A DNA stretch of 41,270 nucleotides from UBA1801 sp035353395 (GTDB lineage: Bacteria > Acidobacteriota > Holophagae > Holophagales > Holophagaceae). The stretch spans positions 1-41,270 of the forward strand of contig DAOPZL010000023.1 of the NCBI GenBank assembly GCA_035353395.1. The letters are read 5' to 3'. The translations under genes were made by a program, and so were the position numbers. The first letter of the stretch is position 1; every line of letters begins with the position of its first letter. Below, in pieces: positions 14,653 through 22,423 of the stretch. The notes below the pieces were generated by a model. The model saw only the letters and a list, made by a program, of their open reading frames with translations, did no database searches and was not told where the DNA came from.

Positions 14653-15326
14653 AGGGAGAACCAGGCGATGAGCCACGTGTCCAGGGCCCCCCGGAAGTGG
14701 CTGCCGCCGCCGGAGGCGTGGTAGATGGCCCGGATGGGCACGTGGGCCCACCGGATCCGGGAGTGCGCCGCCTTCATGGCGGTCTCCATCTCGAAGGTGA
14801 ATCCCCGGCCCCGGATGTCCATGCGGTCCAGGATCTTCTTCTTCACCATGCGGAACCCGCTCTGGCTGTCCTCCCACTTCACGCCCGCGATCCGCCCCAG
14901 GGTCCAGGTGCCCAGGGCGTTGGTCCGCCAGCGGCCGGCGGGGATCCGGGCGGCCTCCAGCTTCCGGCTGCCCACGAGGAAGTCGAGGCCCGGCTCCAGC
15001 GCCAGCCGGTCGAGGAACCTCTGGAGGTCCTCGGGCGCGTGCTGGCCGTCGCCGTCCAGGAACAGGTAGTAGTCGAACTCGTCCTTCCGGATATGCTCGA
15101 TGCCCGCCCGCATGACCTGGCCCTTGCCGCCTCCCTGGCCCGGCGCCAGGCTCAGGACTTCCGCGCCGGCCTTCCGGGCCTGTTCCCCGGTGCCGTCTTC
15201 CGAAGCGTCGTCCACCACGAGGATCCGCTGCAGGCCGAACGTCTTCAGGCCCTCCACCACCGACCCGATGTTGCCGGCCTCGTTGTGGGCGGGGATGACC
15301 GCCTCGATGCGGAGGGCTGGATTCAA
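14643..15326 (-). CDS. Family 2 glycosyltransferase (dolichol/polyprenyl-phosphate mannose synthase-like)
   Basis: This is a 227-aa GT-A enzyme that would transfer a sugar from a nucleotide donor to a polyprenyl phosphate or similar acceptor at the cytoplasmic face of the membrane. The N-terminus VIPAHNEAGNIGSVV, VVDDASEDGT and the DXD-type DGDGQHAPEDL (metal binding) are classical. DSQSGFRMVKK and GFTFEMETAMKA follow. There are no C-terminal membrane helices. The start is TTG 15326, overlapping the M61 peptidase stop as TTGA; no in-frame ATG precedes the first strand. The stop overlaps the rnhB start, so M61-GT2-rnhB form a tightly packed operon. Donor and acceptor are unknown. Confidence 0.85.
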   Translation of the reverse strand: MNPALRIEAVIPAHNEAGNIGSVVEGLKTFGLQRILVVDDASEDGTGEQARKAGAEVLSLAPGQGGGKGQVMRAGIEHIRKDEFDYYLFLDGDGQHAPEDLQRFLDRLALEPGLDFLVGSRKLEAARIPAGRWRTNALGTWTLGRIAGVKWEDSQSGFRMVKKKILDRMDIRGRGFTFEMETAMKAAHSRIRWAHVPIRAIYHASGGGSHFRGALDTWLIAWFSLWC

Positions 15327-17137
15327 CGGAGGGCTTTCGCGGCGGGGAAGGATCGCCCCGTCCAGTCCTTGAACGCCTCCCGCTGGGCGGGCGTCGGCTT
15401 CACCACGGGCGCGATGCGGGTGATCCTGTGGGGATTCTCCGCGAGCACCAGGACGCAGCGCCTCACCTTCCCCCGATCCGTGGCGAGGACCTCGACGGTC
15501 TCTCCGACCCGCCGGTCCCCGATGCGCCGGATGACCTCAGAGGCGGTCGAGGTGCGCCACCCGTTCACGGAGAGGATCTCCTGGGTATAGGCCAGCCCTG
15601 CCTCGGCGGCCGGCGAACCGGGCACGACGTTGGCGACGACGGGGGCCTCCCCCGCGAAGGACAGTCCCGTGAAGACCCTGGCGCGGTCGAGCGCCTCCAC
15701 ATCGTCCTGGGCCTCCGGAGGCAGGGCCTCCCACGGCGCGAGGGCGGCCATGCGGAGGCCGTAGGCCCGCTCGATGACCCCTCCGTCGAGTTCCTTCACG
15801 CCGCGGATGTAGTCCCGCCAGAACGCCTCGGGCTCCTCCCCGCAGAGGACACGATAGGCGTCCTGGAGGTCCGCGTCGGTGATGGAACCGTCGCCGAAAC
15901 GGGTCCAGAGCAGCCGGAAGAAGTCGTCGACGCCCTGCTTGCCTTCGGAGGCCAGGCGGATCCTCGCGTCGAGCAGCCACGCGATCAGGGATCCCTTCTC
16001 GTAGTAGCTGACGGTGCTGTTGGTGGAGAACTCCGTGGGCTTGTAGTAGCGGATCCACGCGTCGAAGCTGGACTCCTCCAGGCTCTGCTCCAGGCGGCCG
16101 CGGCGGGTGGTGTTGTCGGTCCAGGTCTGCGCGAGCTTCTTCGACACCCAGGACCAGGGCACCGTGCCGGACTTCATCACCAGCCCGTACTGCATGAAGT
16201 TCGTGAACCCCTCGTGGAACCACAGGAGCTTCGTGGTGTTCTCCCTCGCATAGTCGAAGGGCCCGAGTTCCGAGGCGCGCAGGCGCTTCACGTTCCAGGC
16301 GTGGAAGAACTCGTGGGCGATGAGGGTGAAGAGGTCGAAGTAGCCTTCGGGCTTGTCCAGGGAGAAGGAGTCCGCCAGCAGGGAAGTGGAATCCCGGTGC
16401 TCCAGGCCTCCCCTCGCCCCCGCGCTGAAGTTCAGCAGGAAGACGTACCGCCGGAACGGGAAGCCAGAGAACATGCGGTCGCAGACCGCCACGATGCGCT
16501 TGGTGCCCTCGACGATCCGGCTCTCGTCCCCGCAGTGCTCGCCGGTCACGGCGAACTCGAAGCAGGTTTCCCCGCAGGTCCATTCGTGCAGCCTGAAGGT
16601 GCCCAGCTCGAAGGGGGAATCCACCAGCTCGTCGTAGTCCCTCGCCTGGAAAGCATCGTGCCTGCAGGGAAGCCCCGTGGCGGTCCGCCAGTCCTCGGGC
16701 CAGCCCTGGAACCGGATCTCGTAGGGGAGCTCCTGCCGGCCTTCCAGGTAGAGGAACGAGGCCGCGCCCACCAGGTGCGCATGGGTCTTGTCCACGTGGT
16801 TGGTCCGCACCGTCAGGTCGTTGCAGTAGAGCCGGTAGGTCAGCGTGCAGCCGGACTTCGAGGCGGGGATGCGCCAGCGCTGCTTGTCCAGCTTCTCCAC
16901 GGGCAGGGGCCTGCCGTCGGCGTCCCGCAGGACCACCCGGTCCAGGAAGCGCGGATAGTCGCGCACCAGGTAGGATCCCGGCGTCCATACGGGCAGGGCC
17001 GCCACCGCGCCTTCCCCGACCGCTCCCGCCGGCAGGCGGAGTTCCACCTCGACTTCGTGGAGGGGGAGATCCAGAGGCCGCACGGTCACCTGGACGGCGG
17101 TGGGAGCAGGATGTTTGGACGCCGACTTCGCGGTCAT
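15323..17137 (-). CDS. M61-family metallopeptidase with PDZ domain
   Basis: M61 (glycyl aminopeptidase-like) enzymes are zinc peptidases; in bacteria most carry a C-terminal PDZ domain and their substrates are largely unknown. The 604-aa product has an N-terminal beta-rich domain, the zinc motif HEFFH (275-279) with FHAWNVKRLR, and the third ligand Glu309 in WFHEGFTNF. A helical domain follows with YYEKGSLIAWLLD, then a PDZ domain (about 505-580; NVVPGSPAAEAGL and ILSVNGW). No signal peptide is evident. ATG 17137 has GGAGG 7 bases upstream. The frame stays open far upstream by chance because of high G+C; that part is antisense to other genes and not included. Confidence 0.92.
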   Translation of the reverse strand: MTAKSASKHPAPTAVQVTVRPLDLPLHEVEVELRLPAGAVGEGAVAALPVWTPGSYLVRDYPRFLDRVVLRDADGRPLPVEKLDKQRWRIPASKSGCTLTYRLYCNDLTVRTNHVDKTHAHLVGAASFLYLEGRQELPYEIRFQGWPEDWRTATGLPCRHDAFQARDYDELVDSPFELGTFRLHEWTCGETCFEFAVTGEHCGDESRIVEGTKRIVAVCDRMFSGFPFRRYVFLLNFSAGARGGLEHRDSTSLLADSFSLDKPEGYFDLFTLIAHEFFHAWNVKRLRASELGPFDYARENTTKLLWFHEGFTNFMQYGLVMKSGTVPWSWVSKKLAQTWTDNTTRRGRLEQSLEESSFDAWIRYYKPTEFSTNSTVSYYEKGSLIAWLLDARIRLASEGKQGVDDFFRLLWTRFGDGSITDADLQDAYRVLCGEEPEAFWRDYIRGVKELDGGVIERAYGLRMAALAPWEALPPEAQDDVEALDRARVFTGLSFAGEAPVVANVVPGSPAAEAGLAYTQEILSVNGWRTSTASEVIRRIGDRRVGETVEVLATDRGKVRRCVLVLAENPHRITRIAPVVKPTPAQREAFKDWTGRSFPAAKALR

Positions 17138-17226
17138 GGAAAAGCCTCCGGGGGTGCCATGGGGACTGAAGGATTCCAGCATAGCCTCTACCCATGGCCT
17201 TGTCCCGGCGCGCGGCCCCTGGGGGC

Positions 17227-17880
17227 TCATCCGCGGGGGTCGACCTCCTGTCCCAGGCGGCCCAGGCGGAGGAAGACCTCGCGCCAGGCCTCCGGGAGGG
17301 CCGCCGCGTCGCGCGCGATCGTCGCCTCGTCCCCCCGCGCGAAGGGCCCCGTGCGGCCCGCCCCGCCCTTCGCGGCGAGGTTCCTCGCCGTGGCCTCCAC
17401 CAGGGGCATCAAGCCTCTTCCGGGAAGCTGCACCCCCGCGTCCGCGAGCAGGCGCGCGGCACCCAGCCACAGGCTCGCGGCGTGTCCCGACGTCAGCACG
17501 GCGCAGGCGTGGTAGAGGGCCTTCCGCTCCGGGTCGAGGAGGAAGGGGCGGAACCCGAGGGATTCGAAGGCGCGGAGGAGGAAGCCGGGCACCTCTCCCG
17601 TGACGGCGAGGGGTGTCTCCCGCCAGTCCCGGACTTCTCCATCGAAGCTGGTGAGCGGGTGGATGGAAGGCACGCCCGGCAGGTGGAGGCTGCCGCTGAG
17701 ATGCGCGCAGCGGCCCGGGAAGCGCTCCGAAAGGGCCTCGACGGCATGGTCCGGAACCGCGAGGAGAACCCACCCCTCCGGCCTCGCGTCGTGCGGAAGC
17801 AGTGTCGCGGAGCCTTCCCAGGCCGCCGCCAGGGCCCTTCCCACCCGCCCCCGTCCCAGGATGGAAAACTCGGAAGTCAT
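17227..17880 (-). CDS. Rossmann-fold and DUF2520 domain protein
   Basis: The 217-aa protein has an N-terminal NAD(P)-binding fold (FSILGRGRVGRALAAAW, with VLLAVPDHAV). An all-helical DUF2520 domain (about 105-210; YHACAVLTSGHAASLWLGAA) follows. The pair resembles ketopantoate reductase and 6-phosphogluconate dehydrogenase-like enzymes, but the reaction of this family is not established. I placed the start at ATG 17880, just before the dinucleotide loop; the ribosome-binding site is weak (GAAGAA adjacent). It precedes the M61 peptidase gene by 89 bases on the same strand and is divergent from the next hypothetical gene across 38 bases. Confidence 0.82.
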   Translation of the reverse strand: MTSEFSILGRGRVGRALAAAWEGSATLLPHDARPEGWVLLAVPDHAVEALSERFPGRCAHLSGSLHLPGVPSIHPLTSFDGEVRDWRETPLAVTGEVPGFLLRAFESLGFRPFLLDPERKALYHACAVLTSGHAASLWLGAARLLADAGVQLPGRGLMPLVEATARNLAAKGGAGRTGPFARGDEATIARDAAALPEAWREVFLRLGRLGQEVDPRG

Positions 17881-17918
17881 TCTTCGAGTGTGCCCGATTC
17901 GGCGCACAATGGCTGCAA

Positions 17919-18611
17919 ATGGAATGGCCCCTCCCCCCCGAGCTTCCCTGGCCCCAGTTCCTCCGGATGCTGCGGCATCCCACTCCGCCCGCGGGCTGGC
18001 TGGAGGCCGCCGCCGAGCTCGAAGAGGTCCGGAAGCGCCCCCTGCTGCTCCGCTGGATCGCCCAGCACCGCCGGACCCCCGAGGCCCTCCGCGTGAACCT
18101 GCTGGCGCGCCTTCCCTGGAAGCCGCTGGCCGCCATCGCCATGGATCCCGCCGCCCATCCCCTTGCCCGCGCCCTGGCGACCGAACGGCTCCAGACCGCC
18201 TGGAGCGGCATGAGCACCGGAGAGCGCCGGAGCCTGGCCTGCCAGTCCCCGAAGCCCCTGTGGCCCCTGGTGTGGAAGGTCCACAACACGGGCGTGATCC
18301 TCTCCTTCCTGCAGCACCCGCGCCTGGGCTGGGAGCATCTCGTCGGCATGATCCAGCCGCCCCTGTCGCCCTTCCACCTGGATGCCCTCGTCCACTCCAA
18401 GTGGCGCGAGGTCCAGCCGGTGGCCAGCCAGGTGCTCCTGACCATGGACCGGACCCTGGACCTGCCCGAGAGCGGGCTGGTCCTCGGCCAGGCCGCGCCG
18501 TGGATCAAGGCGCTGCCGGAGGAGGAGCGCCTGGCCGTCTCCACCCGCCTCACCCAACCGGCTCTGAGGCGGATGACCCGGGCCTGGGCCGTCCCCCCGG
18601 AGGAGGTGTGA
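17919..18611 (+). CDS. Hypothetical protein, helical-repeat-like
   Basis: I do not recognise a family. The 230-aa sequence is rich in Leu, Ala, Pro and Trp and predicts as amphipathic helices with HEAT-like spacing (for example TPEALRVNLLARLPWKPLA and HPLARALATERLQTAW). There are no catalytic motifs, cysteine clusters, signal peptide or membrane segment. Its G+C-rich codon use fits its neighbours, and it ends 18 bases before the convergent radical SAM gene. ATG 17919 is the first plausible start, but it has no Shine-Dalgarno sequence. CACAAT lies eight bases upstream, so a leaderless start is possible. Confidence 0.6.
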   Translation: MEWPLPPELPWPQFLRMLRHPTPPAGWLEAAAELEEVRKRPLLLRWIAQHRRTPEALRVNLLARLPWKPLAAIAMDPAAHPLARALATERLQTAWSGMSTGERRSLACQSPKPLWPLVWKVHNTGVILSFLQHPRLGWEHLVGMIQPPLSPFHLDALVHSKWREVQPVASQVLLTMDRTLDLPESGLVLGQAAPWIKALPEEERLAVSTRLTQPALRRMTRAWAVPPEEV

Positions 18612-18629
18612 ATCCCCCGGCCATCCGGC

Positions 18630-19772
18630 CTATGGCGTGAAGGTTCCGAGGGCCCGCCCGGCCCGCCGGTGGGCGGCCAGTCGGACCAGGACCGGCCGGC
18701 AGTGGCGGAAGAAGCGGAGGTAGGCCGGGCAGAGGTAGTTGAGGCCCGGTTCCCCGCCGGCCGTGCGGGCGATGCGGTCCTTCGGGCAGCCCCCGCGGCA
18801 CCAGGTGAGGACATCGCACTTCCGGCACTGCCTCGGCAGCGCATCCCGCTTGCGGGCGCCGAAGGATTCCAGGAGAGGCAGGGAGACGAGCCGAGCCAGG
18901 TCCTGCTCCAGGATGTTGCCCAGGCGGTGCTCCGGATCGACGAAGTGGTCGCAGGCGTAGAGGCTGCCGTCGTGTTCCAGGGCCGCGACCTCGCCGCAGG
19001 TCTCCCGGAAGATGCAGAGCGCGTGGGGAAGCAGGCTGGGCTGACGCAGGGCCTCGTCGAAGAGCTGCACGACGATCCGGCCCAGGTCGCGGACGACCCA
19101 CTCGTCGAAGACTCGGCACAGGAACGCTCCCAGCGCCTCAGGCGAGGGGGTCGACGCGCTGACGCCGCCTCCTTCCGGCATGACGAGGGGCAGGAACTGG
19201 AGGTAGGTGACGCCCAGGTCCCTGAAGAAGCGGTAGACCTCCAGAGGCTCGCCCACGTTCCTCGCGTGAAGGACGCACAGCACGTCGCAATGGACGCCGG
19301 CGCGGTGGAGCAGAGAGAAGGCCTGGACCGCCCGCGCGTGCGTCCCCTCCCCGGCTGCGGTCGTGCGGAAAGCGTCGTGGCACTCCGCGGGTCCGTCCAG
19401 GCTCAGCCCCACGGAGAAGCCTTCCCGCGCCAGGAATCGGACCCAGGCCTCGTCCAGGAACAGCCCGTTCGTCTGCAGGCCGTTGGTGACCCTCCGGTCC
19501 TCCGGCCGGTGGCGCCGCTGCAGCTCCACGACGCGCTGGAAGAACGGGAGGCCCAGCAAGGTCGGCTCCCCCCCGTGCCACTCGAAGTGGGTGACCGGCC
19601 CCGGGGAGGCCGCCAGCCGCTGCCGGACGTAGGTCTCCAGAAGGGCGTCGGACATGCGGGGAGCGGGCTCGGAGGGGAACATCCCCGCCTTGGGCAGGTA
19701 GTAGCAGTAGGCGCACCGCAGGTTGCAGCGCGGCCCCGCGGGCTTGGCCATGACCAGGCAGTCGGCCCTCAC
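18630..19772 (-). CDS. Radical SAM/SPASM protein, anaerobic sulfatase-maturase-like
   Basis: Anaerobic sulfatase-maturating enzymes oxidise an active-site Cys or Ser of sulfatases to formylglycine. The 380-aa product has the radical SAM cluster C16-x3-C20-x2-C23 (CNLRCAYCYYLPK), HFEWHGGEPTLLG, and LQTNGLFLD. The SPASM region has CGEVAALEHDGSLYACDHF, CRKCDVLTWCRGGCPKDR and LNYLCPAY, enough cysteines for two auxiliary clusters. The Asp in YACD aligns with the catalytic base known in the clostridial enzyme. The start is GTG 19772, overlapping the upstream hydrolase stop (GTGA); ATG 19751 is an alternative. No sulfatase gene is in the window, so the substrate may be distant or different. Confidence 0.88.
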   Translation of the reverse strand: MRADCLVMAKPAGPRCNLRCAYCYYLPKAGMFPSEPAPRMSDALLETYVRQRLAASPGPVTHFEWHGGEPTLLGLPFFQRVVELQRRHRPEDRRVTNGLQTNGLFLDEAWVRFLAREGFSVGLSLDGPAECHDAFRTTAAGEGTHARAVQAFSLLHRAGVHCDVLCVLHARNVGEPLEVYRFFRDLGVTYLQFLPLVMPEGGGVSASTPSPEALGAFLCRVFDEWVVRDLGRIVVQLFDEALRQPSLLPHALCIFRETCGEVAALEHDGSLYACDHFVDPEHRLGNILEQDLARLVSLPLLESFGARKRDALPRQCRKCDVLTWCRGGCPKDRIARTAGGEPGLNYLCPAYLRFFRHCRPVLVRLAAHRRAGRALGTFTP

Positions 19773-20542
19773 GCGGCGGTCGTCCGGAGAAGGAAGTCCA
19801 GCAGCCTGGCGAAGGAATCCCGGGCGGCTCCGACGTCGTAGACGGGCCTCGTGTCGTTGAAGAAGCCGTGGGCGGCGCCTTCGTAGACGCGGGGCTCGAA
19901 GGACTTCCCCGCCCTCCGCATGGCCTCGGCGAAAACCGGCAGGCCGGCGTTGATGCGCTCGTCGAGGGCTCCGTAGAAGCCGATGACCGGGCACGGGATG
20001 CGAGGGACCAGCTTCGGGGGCGGGGCGCTGCCGTAGAAGACGGCGGCGCCGGAGAGTTCCGGCTCCTCGCAGGCCAGCAGGGCCGAGAGGGCGCCGCCCA
20101 TGCAGAACCCGACGCAGGCGAGCTTCCGGCCGCGCGTCTCCGGGCGTTCCCGCCGCAGGTGGCGGGCGGCGTCCCGCAGGACCGGGATGAAGCGCGGAAG
20201 GTTCCGCGGCGCCGAGAAGACCGCCGCCCGGGTCTCCTCGACCCGGGCCCGGACCGCCTCCGGAAACGCCGGCCCGTCGGCCCCGTTCATGGCGGCGAGC
20301 AGCTCCGCGATGCGCTCCCGCTCCAGGGCCGGGGGCCGGACCCCGCCCTCGGCGTAGAGATCCGGGGCCAGGGCCGTGTAGCCTGCGGCGGCCAGGCGCC
20401 GCGCGACATCCTCCATGTGCGCCTCGACACCGAAGATCTCCTGGATCACCAGCACGGCCGGCAGGGGAAGCTCCGCTCGCGCGGGCCGGGCGAGGAACCC
20501 GGCGTGTTCGCCGAAGCGGATCCATTCGGCAAGGACGGGCAT
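19769..20542 (-). CDS. Dienelactone hydrolase family protein
   Basis: This is an alpha/beta hydrolase of 257 aa with the dienelactone hydrolase triad Cys147 (GFCMGG), Asp194 (GALDERI) and His225 (AAHGFFND). Glu36 in IQEIFG is the residue that modulates the Cys nucleophile in DLH. The physiological ester or lactone is unknown; many genomes carry several such enzymes outside any aromatic pathway. AGGAGG lies 6 bases before ATG 20542. It sits between the elbB-like gene (13-base gap) and the radical SAM gene (4-base overlap), forming a three-gene operon. Confidence 0.92.
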   Translation of the reverse strand: MPVLAEWIRFGEHAGFLARPARAELPLPAVLVIQEIFGVEAHMEDVARRLAAAGYTALAPDLYAEGGVRPPALERERIAELLAAMNGADGPAFPEAVRARVEETRAAVFSAPRNLPRFIPVLRDAARHLRRERPETRGRKLACVGFCMGGALSALLACEEPELSGAAVFYGSAPPPKLVPRIPCPVIGFYGALDERINAGLPVFAEAMRRAGKSFEPRVYEGAAHGFFNDTRPVYDVGAARDSFARLLDFLLRTTAA

Positions 20543-20555
20543 GGGCAGCCTCCTC

Positions 20556-21236
20556 TCAGATCCTGCGCACGACCTCGTCGACGCAGCGTTCGATGCCGGT
20601 CCAGACGTCGTCCAGCCTCGCGTCCCCGAACATGTAGGCCGGCGTGGTGACGAGCTTCAGGGCCTCGTCGACGACGACCTCCCGGGCCGAGGGCACGCTC
20701 GCGAACTCGTGTCCCAGCTTCTCCATGGCCGCGCGGACATCCTTGCCGTCGCCCAGGGTGAGGCGCGCCTTCCGCCCCTGCCGGGCCAGGCACAGGGCCA
20801 CCAGGGCCGGGGCGATGCAGATGGCCCCCACGGGCTTCCCGGAGTCGAAGAAGGCCCCGACGAAGGCGGCCACGTCGGGCCGCACCGCGGCATCGGGTCC
20901 CTCGAGGGCAAAATCGCACAGGTTCCTGGCCAGGCCCGAGCCGCCGGGCAGCAGGAGGGCGTCGTAGTCCGCGGGATCCGCCCTGGCCAGGTCCAGGCAC
21001 TGCCCGACCCTGGCGATGCGCCCGGCCTCCTCCAGGATGTTCCGCGAGGCTCCCGCCGTCACCTGGCCGGTGGCGTGGTCGACGACCTGGGCCTGGGGGG
21101 CGTCGGGCGCGACGCACTGGAAGGCCACGCCGTGCTGGTCGAGGGCGAGCAGCGTGAACACGGCTTCGCGGACTTCCGCGCCGTCCGCATGGCCGCAGCC
21201 TGCGAGGATGACTGCCGCCCTGGGAACGCGTGCCAT
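20556..21236 (-). CDS. elbB: ElbB-like DJ-1/PfpI superfamily glyoxalase
   Basis: ElbB (also called isoprenoid biosynthesis glyoxalase) is a DJ-1/PfpI-fold protein with reported glyoxalase activity; its true role is unclear. The 226-aa product shows VILAGCGHADGAE, LLLPGGSGLARNLCDF, and the nucleophile elbow GAICIAP with Cys140. The C-terminal segment TTPAYMFGDARLDDVWTGI is characteristic of ElbB. ATG 21236 has GGAGG 5 bases upstream; an upstream in-frame start at 21272 is less likely. It is the first gene of a minus-strand operon with the dienelactone hydrolase and radical SAM genes, and is divergent from the aminotransferase. Confidence 0.88.
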   Translation of the reverse strand: MARVPRAAVILAGCGHADGAEVREAVFTLLALDQHGVAFQCVAPDAPQAQVVDHATGQVTAGASRNILEEAGRIARVGQCLDLARADPADYDALLLPGGSGLARNLCDFALEGPDAAVRPDVAAFVGAFFDSGKPVGAICIAPALVALCLARQGRKARLTLGDGKDVRAAMEKLGHEFASVPSAREVVVDEALKLVTTPAYMFGDARLDDVWTGIERCVDEVVRRI

Positions 21237-21277
21237 GGGAACCTCCGGGGATGGGCATCCATTATGGCCCAAGCCGG

Positions 21278-21283
21278 TAAGAT
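21278..21283 (+). promoter_or_regulatory. Candidate -10 element of the aminotransferase gene, leaderless spacing
   Basis: TAAGAT is followed by CGAGGC and then ATG at 21290, again six bases between hexamer and start codon. The GAGG within those six bases is too close to serve as a normal Shine-Dalgarno site. Confidence 0.4.
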
Positions 21284-21289
21284 CGAGGC

Positions 21290-22307
21290 ATGCACGTCTC
21301 TTCCCGCCTCCCCTCCCGGTTCGAGCCCAACGCCCTCACCCAGGCCCTCGGGGAAGCGGGAACCGGGGAGATCCTGGACCTCACGATCTCCAACCCGATC
21401 GCCGCCGGGTTCCGGTTTCCCGCCGAGGCCCTCCGGCAGGCCCTCGGCGGCGCGGGCGTCGGCNNNNNNNNNNNNNNNNNNNNNNNNNNNNNNNNNNNNN
21501 NNNNNNNNNNNNNNNNNNNNNNNNNNNNNNNNNNNNNNNNNNNNNNNNNNNNNNNNNNNNNNNGCCTATTTCCACGAACGCTGGCACCTGGACCTGGAGG
21601 CCCTGGAACAGGCCGTCCAGCCCCGGACCCGAGCCATCGTCATGGTGAATCCCAACAATCCCACGGGCCACTTCCTGGCCCGGGCCCAGTGGGGTGATCT
21701 CACGGACCTCTGCGCCCGCAAGGGCCTGGCCCTCATCGTGGACGAGGTCTTCGCGGACTACGTCCTCGAGGGTAGCAGCGAGCGCCTGCCCACGGCCCTG
21801 GAGGACCCCGGTCCTCCCTGCCCCGTCTTCGTCCTGTCCGGCCTCAGCAAGATCGCCGCCCTGCCCCAGGTGAAGCTCGGCTGGATCCTCGCCCGGGGCG
21901 AGGGCGCCCGGGAGCTGCTCGGCCCGCTCGGCTTCATCGCGGACCAGTATCTCTCGGCCTCCGCCTCGGCCCAGACCGCGGTGCCGGAATGCCTGCGCCT
22001 GGCGCCCGGGATGCAGGCGCGCATCCTGGCCCGCTGCCGCGCGAACCTGGCGGCGCTGGACGCCTGCCTGGAGGCGCATCCCCGCCTCTCCCGCCTGCCG
22101 GTGGAGGGCGGCTGGACGGTGCTCCTGCGGCGCCCGGCCGTGGACTCCGACGAGGCGTGCGCCCTGCGCATCCTCCGGCAGGGAGGCGTCCTGGTGCACC
22201 CCGGCCATTTCTTCGACCTGCCGGGGGACGGTCATCTCGTGCTGAGCCTGCTGGCGGAGGAACAGGTCTTCCGCGAAGGCGCACGGCGGGCCCTTCCCCT
22301 CGCGTGA
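21290..22307 (+). CDS. Class I/II PLP-dependent aminotransferase (interrupted by assembly gap)
   Basis: This is a fold-type I aminotransferase. Visible segments are the N-terminal LDLTISNPIAAGFRFP, then (after the gap) WHLDLEALEQAV, VMVNPNNPTGH (Asn loop), LALIVDEVFADYV (Asp that contacts PLP) and VLSGLSKIAALPQVKLGW, where the Lys should form the Schiff base. The terminal segment reads GHLVLSLL, where many aminotransferases have an Arg that binds the substrate carboxylate. The left and right halves lie in different frames across 100 Ns, and the PLP phosphate-binding region is absent, so roughly 60-80 residues are probably missing. The gene is likely intact in the organism. Substrate unknown. 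Confidence 0.85.
21464..21563. other. 100-N assembly placeholder of unknown true length
   Basis: Exactly 100 N inside the aminotransferase gene. Unlike the first gap, its flanks share no overlap, and the coding frames on the two sides disagree for a 100-base spacing. By comparison with the fold, the true gap is likely near 200 bases or more. Confidence 0.9.
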
Positions 22308-22423
22308 GCCGCGCGGCATCCCGCCGGGGCGCGGGCTGTGAGAGAATGGCCCGGACTCCCGGCCGTGACAGGCAGCCGCATGAACGGGAGAAACCTCACA
22401 CGCGCTGCCATTCCGGGGATTCC

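Noticed and set aside
17138..18844. Long minus-strand open frame extending the M61 peptidase to 1173 residues
   Set aside because: The peptidase has a clear ATG with GGAGG at 17137. The upstream part is antisense or out of frame to other genes and reads as Arg/Gly/Pro-rich noise typical of high G+C.
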